Below the pieces are notes generated by a model. The model made no database searches. It was not told the DNA's origin and was given only the letters and a program-made list of their open reading frames with translations. Shown one piece after another: positions 32,594 to 47,500 of a stretch of DNA of 64,000 nt. Each line of letters opens with the position of its first letter. The first letter of the stretch is position 1. Both the position numbers and the translations under genes were made by a program. Location: NCBI GenBank assembly GCA_973895155.1, contig OZ316894.1:18042001-18106000 (forward strand), written 5' to 3'. The DNA is from Marsupella aquatica (Eukaryota; Marchantiophyta).

Positions 32594-35500
32594 TTACACA
32601 GAGGGGAAACTTGCAACGGAGATCAGGCCCTGAAGGAGTTGCTGGAGTTCCTCCGAAGCAACAATCCCCAATTGTAGCATTTCAACCAAAATTGACTCCT
32701 GTAACTCTGCAAAAGCCATCCAAAGCAAGGGTCTCAGTGCTTTCAGACATTTACGCACCGTACTTACTATCACAACTTACAATGGCAAACGATTTGATAC
32801 AAGATGCCCAGGAGATCCGAAGAGGGTAACTAAGGGCATAGTTGCGCATCAACGACTGATCCAGGCCCCATGGCACCAAAAGTAAGACTGGTAACTCTCA
32901 GATGTGGAAAAGAAGAGCAACCAAGCAGTTGTATCGATCTAATCACAAGGGAAATCCACACAGCCATATCAAGTTTAACATGTCACCCCCACATTGCTTA
33001 TATTCACTTGGATATCTGGGATATGAAGCATAGCTAAACTTTCTTCCTTTATCTCTTCACATCATGAGCTGAAGCTGGACTGGACAGTCCATTACCAAGG
33101 AAAAACAATTTCAGTAGAGGTACCTGGGGAGAAGTGGAAAAATCGAGATGCATTGCGAGCTGCGGACTTTGCACGCGCTACATCAGATGATCTCAACTGT
33201 TCAAGCAACCCTTGTACAATATTTGACGCGCTCCGGTCACTGCACAGAAACATCACGGTACAAAATTCCTCTTTATTCAATATTTACTGAGCCTCAATTT
33301 ACTCAAGGAACGTTCGCTGGACATCAAACATAAGAGAATGGATCCCAGGTTTCAGTAGTTGCCTCTAGCTGACTATGAGTACTTTTTGAGAGTGTTGACA
33401 AGATTTAGATGGATAGTACAATGTACGCTGTTATGACTCACTCATCTGTCCTGGTGGAAGTGGTACAATGAAAACTGGACAGGGCCATACATTGACTGGT
33501 ACAGCGAAAATTGGACGTCACTCTACTGAGATGTTCAGACGAGTGCCGCTTTGATTGACTATATGGCCCTCAAGACCGGTGAAATAGGAAGACACCAATG
33601 AGCACAAATTAGAGTACGATCAAGAAGACTTAAAGTAGCTACTGTCACCTTTGAAAGCCACTAAAATTGTTGCCTAGGACAACACGTGAACCAACAGATT
33701 ACCTTGGACAATGCAGTAGAGAACGTTCGAGGAGATTGTATATTCGCTCTCTGATGGGGGAATCTTTAACCATTGTTAACTGTACCAGAGAGTCTTCAAA
33801 AACAGTTAAGATAGCTGGCATTCGGGACGAAGCTCGCTCCAGGTCGTTCAATGTAGCAACTAAGTTTCCTTCTTCGAAATTGTTTCCGCCCTAACAACAA
33901 AAATCCACACCGGCCACAGTATAATTATCTGCAGCTCAAATCTAGTCATTACGACAATTCACAATTCACATCAACTGCGCATTGGGTTTTACGACGATGC
34001 AACTATCTAAACTCAGCATAACAAGGACAATCAAAAAACCTCTGTGACAGTTGATTTGTTCACAAAAAGCACCGCCGCCCTCCTTTCCCTCCGGAAACCC
34101 AAATAAAAAGCCCAAAAAAACTATGACATATGAAGAGAGTGGAAAAATCCAACTTTACCATTTTGAAGACTTGGATTGGTTTCTCAGTGCTGTAAATCGA
34201 CAGTCCTTGCTCTTTCCGCGATTCCCCAGCGAAAAGCTCAATGCACTGCTGCAGCTGGGTGCGGACCTTCAGAATATCATCAAGGGCGATTGAAGATGAT
34301 GTTGGTTGTGGATATGATACATTGTTCCAAGGTTGAGTTATGACTGCACCTGACGAGGACATTTCCTCAGGAGGGCTTACCTCAGGTTTGTCTAAAAGAC
34401 TCAGTAAAAATCCAATCTTCTTAAGTTTTGAAAAAGTCTGGGCAGTTGTCTCAAGGATCGGTACCCGGTGGGCCGCTACATACTCGCGACTCCTTCCTCC
34501 AGCAACCACACAATGGCATAGGAAATCTGAGAAGCGAGCCACCACTTTTGCTAGGAGGGATCGGTCTTGAACATCAAGATTCCCTAAAATTTGGAAATAA
34601 AGATCTAAAATCGACTCGAGATGAGTCTTCGGGTTTTTGAAATCTGAATTTTTCGATGGTGAAATTCTTACTTCTGATCCATGAGATAACCAACGACGTT
34701 GTGGTGACGAACCCTCTAAGTTTTTGTAATTTGCGCTGCTGTCGAGTATGACATGAGGTCGAAGGGCATCAAGCAATCCAAGGCCTACAAAGAAAGCCCG
34801 TATAACTGATTGACGTGATTGGAGCTCACCTTGCCGCAAATGTGGCAGCAATTCCTGCCCAAAGCAGCCAGCACATTTCAGATCATGTGATCGAGTGATC
34901 TAGACGATTTCCTAAAGAAATTACCCTGGGTCTATCTGACCTGGTTTTAAAGTGAACAGTGGTAGAAAGAGTGCGTACCTTCAACAACAGTCTCAATGAT
35001 AGGAGGTGAGGCATCACTAATAATGGATGCTGTCGCGCAAATTCTTGGCAGAATCCTGCAGAGTCAGATAAGAAAACACAGCGATCTTTATACTTCTACA
35101 GTAAAAACCTTTGACGGAAAACGAAGATATCACGTGTAAAGCACGACATGGACTATGGCCAACAAGAGAGATTTGCCAGCAAGCACATTGCATACCATAG
35201 GCCGCATTAGACTCCTTCTCATTTCCTGTGCACATAGACCGAAGAGCATTGTGTATCACAATGTTCAGAGAACATGTCTGCAGAGAATCCATGGGGGGTC
35301 CAACTTCAAGTCAGTGGATAGATGTCTTCCTTCAATGCAAGGTTTCTCAGTTCCTTTTCTACACGTCTCCTACTATCTTATGAACTTGAAATTTTGAATC
35401 CGTGGACTTTAAATTCATTCATTTATCATTTGATCTCCTTCCAGTGTCGCTTCTAAAAGAATCTCAGGGCTAAGTTGATGATTTTCATTACCTTCTTTAA

Positions 35501-38500
35501 TGTCCTGGCTATACTTATCATACCATCCTTTTGAAGCTCCACAACTCACCTGTCGTATGCTGGGGATGTCACTATGACCTTTCCTTTCTTCAATTAACAG
35601 CAATTTGTTGTCTGAAGAATGTAGCACTGCTTTCACAGAAACTGGAAAGGCAAGATATAGACCCTCGAGAAAATCCTGTGCAACTGCCTTGGTAGCACCT
35701 TTAGGAAATGTCTTCGTGATTGTGTCAGTGACCTCATCACCTAAACTATCCTCGTAAGAATTCCTGTCACAACCAACAAATGTTTGATGATGCTAAATTG
35801 CGTCAAGCTATTTTTCGGATGTGATGAAGGGCCCAGGTCAAAGAGTTTCTCAGCTTGAAAATTATGCACCTAAGAGGAAAATTTTGAAAGACTCAAATTG
35901 CAACACTGCAGTAGAGAAAATAGCTCAGTCAACAGATCAATATTTCTTCAGAATTTCTTTAAAAATGTTAATGGTACTTACAGCTCTTGAACAATGGCAC
36001 CTGTAATATGAGAACCTTGAGAAGCTGCTAGTAACAATATTTGCAAACACCGTTTATAAGGAGAGAGAGTCTGCCGCTCAAGGCCACCTACATATTGTTG
36101 GATCCACAGATTCGAACTTGTCAGACTGACAAAATCTGTATCGTTTCCCAACTTTGTGGCAACACAAGCCAAGACTGCAAGATTTGTTAAAACGCGTGCT
36201 GCTGCCGGATCCAACCAGGACCACACTAGCGTTGAACTTGAACTCTGCATCGAAGGAGTATACACACACAAATAACAGTTAGCTCCACTACATCGCATAA
36301 TCTCTTTAAAATGCATTAGACAGGACAACACCACGAGCACGACCTTCGAGAACATTACTGGGGAAAGACGAACAGATCTGATCAAGTAACGACATTATTC
36401 AGTTGATACAAATTCAAGCGCTAAAACAGGTGAAAGTTACTGCAAGACCCTGATCTCCTCATTAAAATATTTCTATAAAATCCAACAAGTTGCTAGGTGA
36501 GGTTCAACCATATCACATTGGCGATCAACCAACTTTGCGCGTGGATGTTGAATGCACAAGGAAATAAACTCCATCACAGCTTCTTGTCCAAGAACTCTGT
36601 TAGTGGCATCACCAGATATATGGCTAGAGTCTCCATTTTCCCAGGAACCAGGCTTTAGAAGGCACTTAGAAGTCCCTGAATTCCATTCTGTTCCAAGCAA
36701 AAAATGGAAGACCCTTGACAGTGTATTCCATGAAGTTCGATGCAGCAAATGAGTAAGCGCAACTGGTATGGTGCAGGTTGCGGGAGTTTCTCTTGATTCT
36801 CCTTGGAGGCGAGATATGTCAAGTAGTGACAAAAGCAGCCCTTCGGATTGAAATGCTTGATCAAAGAACCCCAGAAACTCCATAACAAGCCCATAGAGCC
36901 CACCATACTCGATCTGACTTCTTAGACATGTGGCAGCTGATGTAGGTTTCAGGGACTCTGCAGGGAAACTATCTCTGGACCTCCATTTTCTTAGAAGACG
37001 AACAAGACTTTCTGCTATCCCAGATACGGAGAGGGAGCCTGGATATGAGTTCTCATTGAGTAGACTGGATTCATCCCATAGTGAAGACAACTTTTGACGC
37101 AAGAAAAGTCTCACAAGCGCTTCGATTCTGTTCACAGAAGCAACTTCTAATTCCTTGGACGTGATGCTTTGATTGGCACTTACAATCTCTTGACCACCAG
37201 TGTCCAACGTTCCTTCCGCTGACTCCCTCAATTTCGTTGCTATCAGATTAACTAAACTTGATATAAAACCAGTATTCTTCGTGCAATTTAAAGATAATGT
37301 ATCATTCTCAATAATAGCAAGTTTCTGTTCAAGATTTCTCAGAAGCAATGAAGCTGAAGCAAAGACTTTGGAATCTGCACCACGGCATGAATGTGAAATG
37401 TCCGTTGATCTGGTGTATATGCTGGCAGGCCTTGGATATGAAACCACCGAGGTGGGACTGCTACACATGGAGACAGCGGTATACTCGGATAAAATTGCAA
37501 TAATGGGTAAACCACATGACAAAAATCTCCAGTTAGCCAGACCGTCACCTTCTGCTTTCTCAAAAAATCTGAAAACTTTGATGGCACAATAGTTGATTCC
37601 TTCTTCCCAATCACTGATCATCATGGTTTGGAGATACTTCCGAAGCTGTAAATAATACCCAGGTCTGCCCCAAAATTTCTCCCGGTCAACAGCCTTTTCT
37701 CCCTTTCCGTTTCCGGTGAGACACCCAAATACATAGTCCACGATCTCCTCCAGCAACTTTTTGGAAGGGTAAGCTATTGGACTCGACTCAAATGATGATG
37801 AATCGGGTTGTTCCTGCCCCAGTGTCGGCCGGGGTAGAAGCGGTGGCTGATCCACTGAACTAGTTATTGTTAAATGCTCAAGAATCCTGAAACATTGGAA
37901 ACAAAGAAGACATCGTTGAGCACTGCACAAGATTACTGTGCTAATGTGAGCTTCTTGCTAAAAAAATAGCTCAAAGTACGACAATAATCGTAGGTATCAA
38001 CTCTTTAGCAAGGTATGGAAAGACGAGCATTACTGTCCACTTATCGTTTCCTCTGCAAGGCTTTAGGCTTCTATCTTACCTTAGTAAATTTCCACCACCC
38101 TTGTTCTCTGCTTTCACAATTGTCTGTACACAGCTCCTAAGCTTCTTCAATCTCTGCATTGCAAAGCTGCCAGACCCTAAAAACATTTCGAGCCTGCAGA
38201 GCATTTATCCAGAGGCATATGCAAAGATGATTAACACAATTAGTGAGCATATTCAACCTTGTAAGTTGAGGCTTTCCAATCCAATAAACCTGAACCTTAT
38301 TGGTGACACAACCGGACTACAAGATCCAAAGTATAGTTCCATGGACTTGTAGCTCAGGTCTATCCTCAGAGTGCCCCTTTGTCTACTCATTGTGTGACCG
38401 CACTAGGGGACCAGAGAATTAATCATACATACGATTACTTCTCTCCTATTCAATTAGAAACGCAAGTAGATGATCGTCAAAAACCACGGCAAGCAGCAAA

Positions 38501-41500
38501 CATAAATTGCACTCACCTCATGTCCTTCTGATTATTCAGATCAGTGAGTAGAGCTGCTGCACCTTCTGAGGACAAACCAAAGCTTTCACAAAGCTCCAAT
38601 TTGGATTGTATAGACAGGATAGAGAGACCTGTCTCAATCAAAATTTGAACTGGTCAAGAAACTCGAACTCTTGAATTAAACTTGTTGGGGACACTAGCAT
38701 ACGAAATCCCAAATTTCAGTCCAAATCGCAGTTCTTGGCATACTAAATACATTCCAATGACGTAATACTGAGTGACTTACCGGTGCTTGAATTCCAGAAG
38801 CCCAAGTGGGTTATGGGCGAGTATTCAAAAATTGATAAAGGATAACTGATTGATTTTGAAGTTCCAAGGTCTGGAATTGAGGCAGGGAACACCTAGAGCA
38901 AACTAATACCACATGTATTTGGGCTCCAAGGGTTGCAAACTTTGATACGTTTGATCGAATGCATGTTGCAAGTCAACCCTGATTCTTATGGTAAGGAGTA
39001 CACCAAAAAGGCAATTCACAGAATTGAGATCAAACAGAGTCAACACAAGCCAAATTAACTCTCCCATTGGGGATATCTAGATCTACCGACACAATCTAAG
39101 GCAGGAACTTGTAAAAACACCGAGAACGTACGATTAGTGGAATGAACTGCTACCTGCTTTGACAAGCCTTGCATTCTTGCTCCGGACAAAACTCTTAGCC
39201 TGAAGTTCAGACAAAATTGGCCTTTTCCCACTCCCTTCCTCCAGCCATCCGACTGGAATGTCCGCATCCCACCTCCAGGTCGGATCCAAACCATCGAAAC
39301 TTGGAAAAAGGAGATTTAACAGCTGCTGGAACCCCAGGTTTATAGTTTTGTCTTCTGTTTCCTCTTGGCCGAGCAAAGAAAGAACCTCCACAGCAGCATC
39401 AATCACCACCTTGTGAACGCTCACTCGCATGAGGGCCGGCTCCTTAGTATCAAATGTGATGTGAGGTAACACAAGTGTGACAATCGGTGACTGGATAAGG
39501 CCAAGCTCATTCCACGTCACATCATTGACAGTCCCTGATTCCAAAGGTTTGCACAGAGATTCTACGACAAGCTCTACTGTCGCTGCACGACTGACATGTG
39601 TGGAATCGATTATATCCTTCGCGGAGACAAAACTTGATGATGGTCCCAAAAGTAAACTCGAGGCCACCATCTCCCTATGCACGATAAAACTTGCAAGAGA
39701 GCATGCTAGAGACGTCCTTGACAGGTGCTTCTTCAAGAAATCCAAATAGGCCACCACCTACATGCAGACCATACAAGAAATCCCTCACTTATCAGGATCG
39801 TTAATCCAAACAATCCCAGCATATTTAACGGTGCGGTTCGCGGCTGGGGATTTCCTGGAGCTCCTTCATAATATTGATGCAGTAACATTTAACATATCTG
39901 TTAAGTGGTAAAATTGGGAAGTTTACTGTTTTGCCGCTAAGAAACACGTATAAATACCAGAATGCCCCCATTTCAATAACTATACTGCCCATATTTATGT
40001 ACATACACCAAACTAGGGTCTGAACTAAAATGATTCAACGGACAGAAACAAGAAGATCACGAAACAAGAACCAAGAACTGTCCGTATGAGTAAACTTAAG
40101 CAGTATAAGAAAAGAAGGCCAAACTTGTGATTTAGTTTGCTAAGAGGGAATTCCAATGATTCCGACCTTTTCCAGGGGAAGATTGCAAAATGCCAACGTA
40201 AATTTGGGATATGAAGAATAAATTGGATCCCATAATCTATACTAACACCAACCAAAGCACAACAATCCACCTCGGGCCCCCATGTGGGTGTGACAGGTAA
40301 TAATAGTTTAAGCCTTTCAAAGGAAGCGCAACCTCTAGAGTAATAAAGTTCTCTTTAAACACCTAGTTCTGCAGGATCCAGAAGAGATGAGCACAGGTAC
40401 AACTAACCACAAGTATCGTGTTTTCTTGTTGAACAGCCGTCAGAATAGCCGGCACCAACACACTTACTACCCTCGATGCAGTTGGCCATTTCTCCAGATT
40501 TTCAAGCCACCTACACTCATCTGTATTTCCAGATTGTGTCCAGGATGCGAATCTGTCCTGTTCCCCATCCTTAGCTACTGATGCATGGTTACCGCCAGGT
40601 GAAACCCTCAAATTGCCTGCAGGTAAGCTTGCACTGTTTGCTGAAGAAATATGAACACCAAAAGCGTTCGTATTTGGGCCCTGAGAACTGGTGATCGAAG
40701 CAACCAAGGCTTTCTTTGCAGATCCCGATACATTATCACTGCTGACTTGGTTAACCCCGCTCTTAACCGGAGGGACAACATTGACAGTTGCAATTCCAGG
40801 AGGATCCACTCGTTTACTGTCTTGTGGAGAAGTAGGCACCGAAGTGCTCAGGTCTGATGCGCTGGTCGGGAAAGCATCAAATAGACATAAAAAGCAGCGA
40901 CGGGCCTGAACTCGTACAACACCGCTCTTTGCAACTAGTTTTCGGGCCAGAAAGCCTACGACAGATTCTATGTCCGCTTCATTTGTCTGCAGATGAACAA
41001 TGACTTTACGCAAACATGAAACCAGCTTTCCAATGTCCAGTGATAGCTTCCGAATTAAAGGATATTGTCCTTCGTGCATGAACAGCAATTCACACTGGAG
41101 AATACACACAAACGATCGTCAACTCTCCGGAATTCTGTATTCATTGCAAAAGTAGCAAAAGAATAGAAGCTTCTGAAATTAACGAATCAACAACCACGTG
41201 TCCAAACCGAGATCAAAGCTCATTGCTCCTATCCCCATCCACACTCGGTACCAACGTTCAATATAACTGGCTTAATTGGACTGCATGTGAGGGGGAGCAG
41301 AGGGTTACCTGCCACACCGGCGGGATGAAACTAATGACATCTGGTGCTTGGACCAATATCCTTTGCAGCCATGGCCAAGCCTGTGGCAATGTCTGCAAGG
41401 CATTACAAAGCCATGGCAACACATTGTAACTCTACCACTCTGGCATCATGATCAACAGTATTAAATTGAAGAAAATTGGGCTCTACGTCGAGAGCAAGAG

Positions 41501-44500
41501 CCATTGCCATAATAGTAGTGGTCCTCGACAAATGGGAACTACTAGCTTGGACGATGTTAAAAATGGATCACTGAGTAAATCTCATAGAGGATTCTTAGGT
41601 GACAAAAAACACTCGGTCATCTATTTTATTGAGAACGGTTCTCTTGAGAAAAATATCTTCACGTGCTAATGACGAAAAATGTACCCACCTGTTGCTTCGT
41701 GATTTCAGCAAAAAAATCTGGACTCCGGGATTTTCGCAGAAGATGCCCAAGTTGATAGGTTGCATCAACTCTATCCAATTCAGCAACTGCCGACTTTGGA
41801 GGCCTCCTAGTAGACCCTGTCTGGATGAGAAACATTACTTTTCCTTTCCATTCCCCACTTTGGCTAGTCGAATGGGAGCCTGGCCAAGACATGGGGGTGC
41901 CGTGGGTGTCACTGTCTGTGGACGTAGGGTCATTGCGCCTCTTCTCCATTACATCGAGGAAAGCAGATACAGCTTCCTCGGCTTTGCTATCCCGGTGCTC
42001 TGCTTCCAGCTCAAGCTTTTTTACCTCTGAAAATATCACCTTGTCGACACTGCACCCAGAGTCTACAGCATCAGCGCTGATTCACTCCCCTAATGCCACC
42101 ATCTAAGAGCATAAGAATTAAGATTAAGCAGCATCATAGCCTGTCTGTGGCTTCTACCATACTGTTAGACATAACAAACCTGGCTAAGAAATTGCATTTC
42201 TGGAGCACATAGTTAAGGCCTAACATATTTCTCAAGAGACCTTTTCCACCTACCCAATAGGCAGAAACGTCCGGGTGCATGTCAAAAGAGCCTCCATCAA
42301 AGACCTAATGGTTGGCAGATTTTCCCAGACAAACCAGCCAATTGTACCAGGATTATAAGCCGCAATGATTAGCACTACAAGGCAAGCTCGCCAATACATA
42401 TCCTTTACCTGCACAAGAGTAGCGCAAAATGTTCCAGTGACCATGTGCAGTACCCAAGACAATACAGAGAAGACTACTACAAATATTGATCAACGAGTTC
42501 TGGACGAATATGAATCTAAAGGGAAGAGCCGCAACAAGCTTGTACACAGTATCAGCAGTTTGTTCCACGTTTTACTAAAGAGCCATTCAAAAACCAGTGA
42601 TGCCAGTTACTGGAAGTAAGGTCAGCGATATACTATGATATGTAATTAGAGCTAAATCTTGTAAAATGTCAAAAGACATTTCTGAATGAGAAAATAATAA
42701 ATTTACCACAAGTTGGGGTACAGGTTGTTGGATGACGCCAGGTATATTGACAGATGCAAGCTTGAAGATAGCTGCTGGGAGCTGCAGAGACCAATGAATT
42801 ACATTACAAAGTAGGTCGCCATCCTTGCAAGACTCCGCATAAAGGCGAACGACGATTCTTCAACTATTAGATTGACCAATCAAAATCATTACAGGACAGC
42901 AGCTTAAAGCCTACAATCTTGACTCCATAGAGATAGTGACTCCAATATCCCTATTAAAATTCCATGTGGCCACAATTAAAGCAAACGACTGGTAATTTAG
43001 GAACTTCAGATCAGAATCATACACAACTTTCTAGGTGCACTCTAACCTGTACGCTTGCAGCTGTCAAAGCCCCATCCATGTGCTTGTTCAAAGAGGCTGC
43101 TCTCCACACAAGGCGTTCAATGAGCTTCAAGGCCTCACTTTGAGAGAGTGGATAGTTCTGCATAGCAAAAGAAGAAGCACTGTCTTACATGTGATTTGGG
43201 AGTACTTGGTTTCCAAAACGTGATGTTAAGAAGAGGCTTGTAAGTGAAGCACATCTACCCCGCAAACTATTCTGTAGCTAGACAAATAGAAACACCCATC
43301 TTCATTTCTAATACTGACCCACAAAGATTTAAGGTCAAGAGAGATAATCGCTAGCCCATTTTGCTCGGATCCAGACCACATACTACTGTCTGACGTATCT
43401 TACTGCAGTTCCACAAGTCCTTCTCATGACCCCACCGGTTCAAGTCCGTTATTACCCAAGGGTTCTCCATCATCTTAATTATGGATTGAATCTAGCGTCT
43501 GAATACATGTAATAATTCGATTGATCGGTAGTCGGTATATTCCCATCGGCCGGCTGGTGGGAACGAGAAACTTAGCATCTGAAGCGTCGTAATAGGAAAG
43601 CGGGGTGAAAAACGAAGGATGGACCCTACATTTCTTTCGTAGACATCCCAAAAACTCGCATAAAATATGAAGTTAAGTTCTTCAAAAAATGAGGCAAGTG
43701 CAACGCAGTACTCACAGATATTGCCATGAGTATCAAGCGTGCCAATATTTCTTCAGGAGCAGGAAGGCACGAACTCAGAAGTCGAAAGGAAACTAAATCT
43801 ACCTCACTTGCGTTCTCACTAGTGCCAAGGTACACCTGCAGCGATGAAGGAAATAAATTCCAGTCAGCAGCCTTGAATTAATGTGTTAGCGAGGTTGGTG
43901 AAATGCGCCGAGAATTGAATCAATTGACAAGCTGACAGAAAATCATCCATGTGATGTATACAAACCTCAGAGTTTTCCAAGAAAAGAAGCTGTCGAACAA
44001 TACGTGTAAATTCATTTTCGTCCATAGAGGGAAGGTAGACTGCCAAGACATCGGTACACCAAGCCACAGCCTCCACCTGGTTGAGACAACATCAATTTCT
44101 CTTCAGTAAAGAGAAGTGGTCTGATTTACTCTTCAGTTATTTGGCCATGGAGAACCCGCAGTAGTCTAGCAAGGCTGGAATTTACTTCCTTGTTTACAGA
44201 GTTTACATGTATCAATGACAAAAGGAATGACTTCAAAACACTGTTGAGAAAACAACTTCAGACTCATAAGCTGCTTCTTGGTGGGTGTCCGGGCAGATGA
44301 ATGTAGCACGCGACTTTACAGGGAATTCCCTAATACGCCTCAAAACACCGTTGCCAGGATCCTGGTATGCCCCCTTGTTTGTCTGGATAACTATTAGGTA
44401 CCCTTCTGTCTTCTGACATGATCTTTTGGGTCGCAACAGACTGCAGGTTTGGATTAAATTAGAGACATCTACTAACTGAGAAAGCTTCATAGAGTATCAA

Positions 44501-47500
44501 GAATTACTTGCTGCATCTCTTAACTTCAAGAAGTATGAATGGAGAGATCTGCAAATCCAAGAACCAAATAAGAAGAAACACAAACAACCTGACCTGGAAA
44601 TTAGCAGTGTCCTGGCTAAATTTTTCCACTTGCAGCAACTTCTCTTTCAGTAAAGAATTGCTAGCTCCGGGCAATATGCTTGCTGAAGCTGAAGTGACAG
44701 CTGAAACAACATTCTCATCCAGTGCAAACGGCACAGCTGCATGTAGCAGCAGCTGACATGAAAGATCCACCAACTGTAACCACAAACAAGATGTCCTATA
44801 AGATGACCGGAAGTACGGTGTATAACATCCTTTCAACTTGTTGTTGAAGAACAGAATCAACGGGCAAGAAAAGCTGTGGAGAATATTTAAACTGGTGCAA
44901 TGACAGGCCATGCACAAATCAGGAAAAGAGCTCATCCGGCCAACCTGTTTCAACCACGCTTCTTTCAAGACTTCATGCTGCTCGCCCATAGCTGGCCAAG
45001 GCTGCATCAGCCCGTGACACAGGGCATGAACATCTATTTCTGTACCGACTTGCTTCATCATCCTAAACATGTGAAGGAGCTCTATCAGTTCTCAAGCTAG
45101 TTGACATCCTCCATCCTCACAATGTCAAGAAGAAGTCACCGAAAAACCGTTTGTTCCAAATGAAACATATCTTCGAGGTCCGATGAAATCCAAAAGTTTC
45201 TAAGACAAGAAATATGCCAAGACTTCCGAGAGCCCAAACCATAAACTGTAGTTGGCTAGTTAAAGGAGAAGAATTGAAGAGTAAATCCAGACTGCTAATC
45301 CTTCAACTACATGTGTTAAGAACTGAACTACCCGAGTCTGCCAGATACAAATTTACTGCAGGGGTTGCAAAGAGGTGACATAATTCAGGTCTTTGTCCAC
45401 TATCTCCTGAAAACTACAATCCTTAAGGTAGTGTTTTTGATCCTTAACGTGCTGTCTATCATGGGCTTCAATAATCTTCCTGATCTTAGGATGTTCCTCC
45501 ATTATAATTGTTTCATAAGGCACGCCGTGCAATCTACGTCTGGATCTACCTATGCTTGACAGGTAGTACAATCCTTGGGAATGGAATGATCTCACCCTTA
45601 ACAGGAACATTTCGACAATTAAACATTTAGAACAAGTGCGGCCACAATTTTGCTGTTCAAGCTCTAAAGTCTGAAAGACACGGACGTTGGGAATGTACAA
45701 GGTACCTGCGCATCAAATCTTTAAGCTGAAGTCGATAATCATCATTTGCTGCTAGTTCCTGACTCCAGCAATCCAGGGACCGTTAGATTATAGACGCTCT
45801 CCAGGATCTTAGCGTGCAATCTAGCACTATTATAGAAAGGGTGAACTCAATAACGCAATCCCTAAAATTCGACCAGTGCAACATCTCAGTAATGTATTTC
45901 TCAATAAATCTCTCATGCCGAGCCATGAGTAATGGGGGTCCCGTGGACTATAAATTAATTTGCTATTCTTTCTCGACAATAAGCTCCGCACCTGGAGGAT
46001 GAGTGCAAGTTCATATTCTGGAGGCGGAGACTCCTGCATTGCTTTCAAGACCATCACAATGCTCTTGAGATTGTGTGGGTTTCTATTGTTGACCTCTGCC
46101 GTCACAAACGTCTGCAAAATTCAATTTGAAAGACCGTTTACTTCTAAGCAAGGAGAAATTAAATGTCAGAAAGCCAGTGTCAAGCAGCCAAAGGGTCGTT
46201 TCCCACAGGTGACCAAGAGGTGCTGCAATGCAAGAGCAACTTAGATCTTGAGATGAAATGGAAGGAAAGGAGAATTGACCTTCAGTGCGAGAGTAGTAAA
46301 CTCTGGCCTTCGCTTTACCAGTTGATTGACCATGTCTCCAAATATGTTCCCATGCAGGGATTTTGTCTGGACAGAAGAGCACAAAGAATGAGTGTGCCTG
46401 TCCTCTCACGGAACTAGAATGTACTACTCTCATAAGTAACCAAGTACAGACTCTGACGTTCTACAAGAAAAGCATTTGACAGCTGAGATAATCTACATGT
46501 TGATAACCACATTTAATTATTCATCGATTCCCTCAGGTTTGTACGAGCACCATTTTTGCTATTTACACATCGTGCATTGCCCTCCACAAGAATTGAGTCG
46601 CATATATTGTTTGGACTAGAATATTGAGCAAACCTGCCCAGGCGGTTGCAGGGTGGTGATTCTAAGAGCAAGGAGATTAGCAACAGTGTTGAGATCATTG
46701 TCGCTTGAGCCACGGGTATGCTGCAAGATGCGATCTAACAAAGCTTTTGCTGCTCGCAGATGCACTGGATTGTTCAAGTATCCCTCGAGCATGCTAGACG
46801 CTACAACTCTCACTTCCTCGTAGCCTGCACCTTGCATCAGCAACCTAGCAACCACAACATAAAGATCACCTACAGCATAATGACATCTATAAGAGCAGCA
46901 TCTTCATGCATGCATGTCCGTCAGCAATGCCTACTCTTCTTAATATGACCGTTAATCCATTGATGCCTTCCAAGCCTGCCATGCTGCTCAACTCTGATTT
47001 ACATGGCAGCCCAGGGACTTCACCTACTCAGATCTTACATCTCATACAATGTGATGAGGCTCCTTACTTTTTTTTATGCAATTCATCGAAGCTATAGGTG
47101 TCTTATTGTTCATTGCATCCATGTGGAATAATGAGCGGGTGCAACAAGTTCCGTCAAGTGTCACTAGCCTAGACTGTAGATCACACACTGTCTGGCTCAT
47201 GGCATAAGTTCACGATTGAACTATAAGAACGAACAACAAAGAAGACAAAAGCAGAGACTAGTATGAATTTCAAACGTCAACTAGACCCAAATTCTTAAAA
47301 AGAGACGGACTTAAAAAACCTCGCGACTTACTTTAGAAGCTGGCGAGGGTTGTCCTTTGTCGATGCTGACCCCAGAAGTTGGTTCAGGGCATGCAGAAAT
47401 TCTGTTCGCACCCTTGCCCTTATTTCCTCAGATGGATATCTGTTTTTAGTGGGTATCTGCGCAGCCAATGTGCAGTAAGATCTTACTTGGAACCTGAATA